Shown piece by piece: positions 14,675 through 18,188 of a stretch of DNA of 18,188 bases (position 1 is its first letter; the number at the start of each line of letters is the position of its first letter). Location of the stretch: positions 1 through 18,188 of the forward strand of contig JAYEIA010000013.1 in NCBI GenBank assembly GCA_034659855.1, read 5' to 3'. Position numbers and translations under genes: made by a program. The notes beneath the pieces are model-generated. The model made no database searches. It had not been told where the DNA came from and saw nothing but the letters and a program-made list of their open reading frames with translations. This DNA is from JAYEIA01 sp034659855 (GTDB lineage Bacteria > Bacteroidota > Bacteroidia > Bacteroidales > JAADGE01).

Positions 14675-16210
14675 ATGAAACTGAATATACAATTTTCCGT
14701 TCTCTATTCTTTCATAATTATAATTTTGATTATTCTTGCAGGTTTTGTTTTTCTTGTAATTAAAAATGAATTTCAGCTTCAAGAAAGTAATCAAATACAA
14801 CACAACTCATATATTATAGCAAATGAATTGAGAAAAACATCAAATGATTTAACTCGATACTGTCGCACTTATGTTACAACCGGTGATACTGTTTGGGAAA
14901 AAAGATATTGGGAAGTTATTGATATTCGTAACGGAATAAAAGCCGGACCTAACGGCAGAAAAATTGCCTTGCGAGACTCTATGAAAAAACTCGGTTTTAC
15001 AAAAGAAGAATTTGAGAAACTCAAAGAAGCAGAATATAACTCAAACGAATTAGTCAGAACAGAAATAATCGCATTTAATGCCCTTAAAGGGAAATTTGAT
15101 GACGGAACAGGAAAGTTTACCATACAAAAAGCCCCTGATACTTTATTGGCACGCCGTATAATGTTTGATGAACAATATCATAACAATAAAGCCAAGATAA
15201 TGAAACCTATTGATGATTTTATTGTTATGTTGGAAAAAAGAACAAAAAAAACAACAAAAAAATATGAAAATACAGCATATAAAATGTTGATAGTTACAAT
15301 ATGTTTATTAGTGCTGATAATTGTTTTATCGGTATTTTCATTTTTTATAATAAAAAAGAAAATTATATTCCAATTTAATAGAATACTGCAAAGAGAAAAA
15401 GAACAAGAAATACTTAATCAAAAACTTTTTGCAAAAAGCATAGAAATAGATCAACGAAATATTGAAATAAAAGAACAACATAAACAAATACAAAAAAGTG
15501 AAGCCAAATTAAGAGAAAGCAATGCTACGAAAGACAAATTTTTCTCAATAATTGCACACGACTTAAGAAGTCCTTTTAATGCTATTTTAGGGTTTTCAAA
15601 AATTCTCTTACAAACGCATAGAGATTACGATGACGATAGTCGAGAAGAATTAATCAAATCGGTAGATAGTAGTGCTAATCGTGCTTTTAAATTATTGGAG
15701 AATTTACTAACATGGTCTCTCTCTCAGTCGGGAAAGATTAATTATTTGCCGGAGAAATTGCACTTAAAAATTCAGGTATTTGAAACCATATTTGATTTAC
15801 AAGAAGTTGCTAACAAAAAAAATATTAAGATTTTAGATACTGTTTCTGAAAATGAAATGATTTTTGCCGATAAAAATATGATTACTACTGTATTAAGAAA
15901 TTTAATTTCAAATGCCATAAAATTCACCAATAAAAATGGTGAAATTAAAATAAGTGCCGAACAAGACGAAAAGGATATAATTATTTCAGTAATAGACAAC
16001 GGGGTAGGAATTAATAAAAAAGAACTGCAAAAAATATTTAATATAAGCGAAAAAGCATCAACGCAAGGAACAGAAAATGAACAAGGAACCGGTTTAGGAT
16101 TAGCCGTATGTAAAGAATTTGTAGAGAAACACAGTGGAAAAATTTGGGTGGAAAGCGAGATTGATAAAGGCTCAACTTTTTACTTTACAATACAAAAAAA
16201 CAGCAAATGA
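14675..16210 (+). CDS. Membrane sensor histidine kinase
   Basis: 511 residues. Transmembrane segments at about 9-30 and 202-226 enclose a periplasmic sensor domain that carries an ELRKTSNDLTRYCRTYVTTG...IDIRNG motif of a kind seen in some chemoreceptors and kinases. A helical coiled stretch (235-285) follows, then HisKA with H-box FSIIAHDLRSPFNAILGFS (phospho-acceptor His295) and HATPase_c: N-box RNLISNAIKFT (409, 413), G1 DNGVGI (441), G2 GTGLGL (471-476). All catalytic elements are intact. No response regulator is adjacent, so it is an orphan kinase. It starts 3 bases after the end of the read-through hemerythrin frame and ends in ATGA overlap with a longer alternative frame of the protease. 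An O2/redox role is inference from the neighbour. Confidence 0.9.
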   Translation: MKLNIQFSVLYSFIIIILIILAGFVFLVIKNEFQLQESNQIQHNSYIIANELRKTSNDLTRYCRTYVTTGDTVWEKRYWEVIDIRNGIKAGPNGRKIALRDSMKKLGFTKEEFEKLKEAEYNSNELVRTEIIAFNALKGKFDDGTGKFTIQKAPDTLLARRIMFDEQYHNNKAKIMKPIDDFIVMLEKRTKKTTKKYENTAYKMLIVTICLLVLIIVLSVFSFFIIKKKIIFQFNRILQREKEQEILNQKLFAKSIEIDQRNIEIKEQHKQIQKSEAKLRESNATKDKFFSIIAHDLRSPFNAILGFSKILLQTHRDYDDDSREELIKSVDSSANRAFKLLENLLTWSLSQSGKINYLPEKLHLKIQVFETIFDLQEVANKKNIKILDTVSENEMIFADKNMITTVLRNLISNAIKFTNKNGEIKISAEQDEKDIIISVIDNGVGINKKELQKIFNISEKASTQGTENEQGTGLGLAVCKEFVEKHSGKIWVESEIDKGSTFYFTIQKNSK

Positions 16211-16238
16211 TAAAGAATAAACAACAGGTACTAACAGC

Positions 16239-16317
16239 GGTTTGGTGTCAGCACTTTTTTGCTGTATTTTTTCGCTTCGCTCAAAAAATACAACAAAAAA
16301 GCACCGAATACCAAGCC
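16239..16317. repeat. Long AT-rich imperfect hairpin repeat
   Basis: The left arm (16239-16272, beginning GGTTTGGTGTCAGCAC and ending in T6) pairs imperfectly with the right arm (16283-16317, starting A6 and ending ACCAAGCC). The arms share GGYTTGGT, GC-CTTTTTTG and TGTATTTTTT, around a loop CGCTTCGCTC. Stem about 34 bp. A second short hairpin (CCGTA...TACGG) follows at once. It separates the kinase from the protease. It is a repeat-like structure rather than a terminator, as no unpaired T run follows. Its unusual content and strong palindrome suggest a mobile or recombination-related repeat, family unknown. Confidence 0.65.
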
Positions 16318-16365
16318 GTATTCGACAGCTACGGAGAAGATTTTAAAATACCGGTCAACGACCTT

Positions 16366-16371
16366 AGGAGG
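16366..16371 (+). promoter_or_regulatory. Strong Shine-Dalgarno site of the S41 protease
   Basis: AGGAGG six bases before the ATG at 16378. Perfect Shine-Dalgarno sites are rare in Bacteroidota, where starts are usually preceded by A-rich sequence, as at the other genes here. It supports 16378, rather than 16207, as the start. Confidence 0.7.
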
Positions 16372-16377
16372 TATGTT

Positions 16378-17964
16378 ATGAAAATATTAAGATTCTTATT
16401 AGGAACAATTATTATGTTATTTACTGTTGGAGCCAAATCTCAAGAGTATTCAATGCCCTCGGAAAAATTAATGCAGGTTTTAGATAACATTAACAACTAT
16501 TATGTAAAAGATATTGATGACCGAGAACTTGCTGATGAGGCAATACTCCATATGATGAAATCTTTAGATCCCCATTCGGAGTATTTTACAAAAGAAGAGG
16601 CTGAAGAATTGATGCGTCGATTAAACGGGAGTTTTGACGGGGTCGGTTTAACTTACAGTATTCCTGAGGATACCATATATGTCATTTCTTTGGTGGCCAA
16701 CGGACCTTCTGAAAACGCCGGCTTAAGACGTGGCGACCGGATTGTGCGGATTAATAATGAGAATGTTGCGGGAGTTCGAATTACTGACGAGCAAATTAGA
16801 GATTATTTGCTCGGAGAATCAGGTTCAACAGTCGAACTGAAAATTAAAAGACGAGGGTTTAACAAGCTTTTAAAGATGACCGTTGTAAGAGCCCGTATTC
16901 ATACGGCAAGTATTTCGGCGTCGTACCTGATTGATGAAAATGTGGGATTTATTAAGTTGGATAAATTTTCTCAAAATTCTGACACTGAGTTTGTTGATTC
17001 TTTGAATGTATTAATTAAGCGGGGAGCAGAGCATTTGATTTTGGATTTAAGAGGAAATACGGGGGGGTATTTGGGAGCTTGTGTGAAAATTACAGACCAA
17101 TTTTTTAATCGACGCAAACTGCTGGTATATACCAAAGGTGATAATTCTCGACAGAGTAGCTACGAATCCGGCTATTCCGGTATATTTACATCGGGGAGAT
17201 TGGTTGTGTTGACAAACAGTTATTCTGCTTCGGCTTCTGAGATTTTGGCCGGAGCTGTTCAGGATTTGGACAGAGGGATAATATTAGGACGCCGGACGTT
17301 TGGTAAAGGCTTGGTTCAGAGACCGTTTATATTAAATGACGGCTCTTTGATGCGGTTGACCATTGCAAAGTATTATACAGCCTCCGGGCGGTGTATTCAG
17401 AAAGCATATGATGAAGACCGCGATAAGTATTCAGAAGAATTATCCCAACGTAAGGATTGTGATGAAAAACCGGATTCGGGAGCCGTTTATTATACATCAA
17501 ACAATCGTGAAGTGTACGGGGGAGGCGGTATTTATCCGGATATCTGTGCGTCTGAGGATGATCAGAAGTACTCTGAAATATACCGATCAGTTTTACAATC
17601 CGGCATTTTGTACGACCGGGTTTACCTTCACTCTGATAAAAGGAGGAATATTATAGCCGGTTTGTACGGTGATTTGTATGATTTCTCTGAAAACTATACA
17701 ATTGCCGCCTCATTTTTTAAAGAACTCAAAGAGAAATTGCCCGATTCAATTTCAAGTCAGCTCAACCGCACTCAAAATTTGAATGCTAATGACAGCCTAC
17801 ACATAAAGGCTCTTATCGCTGATAACGTTTGGGGCTATGATTCTTATTATCGATTAATCAATGAAAATTCATATACCGTAACGAAAGCTTTGGCAGTTAT
17901 TAATGATGAGACCTCCTATGCTGATTTATTACACGGGTTGTTGGCGGATAAAGTGAAGGATTAA
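16378..17964 (+). CDS. S41 family C-terminal processing peptidase (CtpA/Prc-like)
   Basis: 528 residues from the ATG at 16378. Signal peptide MKILRFLLGTIIMLFTVGAK, cleavage near AKS|QE, so it acts in the periplasm. Order: N-terminal helical part with SLDPHSEYFT, a PDZ domain (about 83-168) with GVGL and GDRIVRINNENVAG, then the S41 catalytic domain: LDLRGNTGGYLGA, SYSASASEILAGAVQDL, TFGKGLVQ. By comparison with E. coli Prc the Ser-Lys dyad is Ser285/Lys310, with Asp296 also kept. The C-terminal 120 residues are an extension common in Bacteroidota members. Substrates cannot be deduced. The frame is open upstream to 16207 through the hairpin repeat, but that part lacks protease character. Confidence 0.92.
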   Translation: MKILRFLLGTIIMLFTVGAKSQEYSMPSEKLMQVLDNINNYYVKDIDDRELADEAILHMMKSLDPHSEYFTKEEAEELMRRLNGSFDGVGLTYSIPEDTIYVISLVANGPSENAGLRRGDRIVRINNENVAGVRITDEQIRDYLLGESGSTVELKIKRRGFNKLLKMTVVRARIHTASISASYLIDENVGFIKLDKFSQNSDTEFVDSLNVLIKRGAEHLILDLRGNTGGYLGACVKITDQFFNRRKLLVYTKGDNSRQSSYESGYSGIFTSGRLVVLTNSYSASASEILAGAVQDLDRGIILGRRTFGKGLVQRPFILNDGSLMRLTIAKYYTASGRCIQKAYDEDRDKYSEELSQRKDCDEKPDSGAVYYTSNNREVYGGGGIYPDICASEDDQKYSEIYRSVLQSGILYDRVYLHSDKRRNIIAGLYGDLYDFSENYTIAASFFKELKEKLPDSISSQLNRTQNLNANDSLHIKALIADNVWGYDSYYRLINENSYTVTKALAVINDETSYADLLHGLLADKVKD

Positions 17965-18052
17965 CCACCGATTTTAGTATTTAGTGCCTGGACGGAATAG
18001 TATAATTGACAGAGACACAGACTTATAGTGTTGTCTTTGAATTTGAATAATC

Positions 18053-18137
18053 GTCATTTATTGTCATTTGCTTTGCTGCCGGTGATGGTCATTTTTTATA
18101 AGTTTTTGAAAATGACAATCAATGACTATTTAATGAC
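18053..18137. repeat. Symmetric array of GTCATT/AATGAC hexamers
   Basis: GTCATT occurs at 18053, 18063 and 18088, and its complement AATGAC at 18111, 18121 and 18132, three and three, mostly 10-11 bases apart. The outer parts form an inverted repeat: GTCATTTATTGTCATTT (18053-18069) and AAATGACAATCAATGAC (18110-18126), one mismatch. It may be an operator for a dimeric regulator of a gene starting near 18163, or a repeat remnant. Confidence 0.55.
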
Positions 18138-18162
18138 AAAAACATTCAAATATAAAATAAGC

Positions 18163-18188
18163 ATGAAACTATTGTTATACTTGCATTA
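18163..18188 (+). CDS. Possible gene start cut by the window edge
   Basis: ATGAAACTATTGTTATACTT reads MKLLLYLH, like the beginning of a signal peptide (Lys then Leu-rich). It follows the hexamer array. Only eight codons are visible, so nothing more can be said. The stretch 17965-18162 otherwise holds no gene I can see. Confidence 0.35.

Noticed and set aside
16207..16377. Upstream start of the S41 protease (57 extra residues) overlapping the kinase stop
   Set aside because: This part translates the hairpin repeat, and the signal peptide and Shine-Dalgarno site both mark 16378.

Overview
The window looks like chromosomal DNA of an AT-rich member of the Bacteroidota. Four things point there: a type IX secretion 'plug' (DUF5103) protein, an alpha-oxoamine synthase of the sphingolipid/sulfonolipid type, the alternative Bacteroidetes GlmU-like protein, and a textbook TTTG-N19-TAnnTTTG promoter in front of a zinc-free ribosomal protein L31. 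The code is standard (TGA is a true stop, e.g. at the histidine kinase end).

Layout. (1) 1-7092, minus strand: one probable operon reading triple-SPOR-like envelope protein -> ClpS -> three consecutive genes built from a roughly 32-residue helical repeat normally present about twice in the flotillin FloA. The last gene (partial, running off the left edge) keeps the FloA membrane anchor and SPFH domain but has about ten repeats. The middle gene has repeats plus a diverged, anchorless SPFH domain. The first has repeats only. This is the most unusual part of the window. (2) 7213-7917 minus: unrecognised protein, ending at a strong hairpin terminator. (3) 7970-9262 plus: T9SS plug-family protein, ending convergently at a bidirectional terminator with the alpha-oxoamine synthase (9336-10559 minus). 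(4) 10698-12771 minus: thioredoxin-like protein, GlmU-like protein and rpmE2, with a small inverted-repeat element (MITE) sitting exactly after the GlmU stop codon. (5) 12772-13356: gene-free, holding the rpmE2 promoter, a triple-palindrome REP/BIME-like repeat and another inverted repeat. (6) 13357-17964 plus: pyrE, a second MITE copy, a bacteriohemerythrin gene broken by one in-frame TGA, an orphan sensor histidine kinase, a long AT-rich hairpin repeat, and an S41 C-terminal processing protease. (7) 17965-18188: gene-free apart from a possible gene start at the edge, with an array of GTCATT/AATGAC hexamers.

How the parts may work together: the left operon couples an envelope SPOR protein, the ClpS adaptor of the Clp protease and a set of repeat-expanded flotillin relatives. 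By inference this suggests a membrane-associated scaffold linked to protein quality control, but only the family assignments are seen in the sequence. The hemerythrin-kinase pair lies between two repeats and between two housekeeping genes, and looks like an accessory oxygen/redox-sensing cassette. Most other genes are core metabolism.
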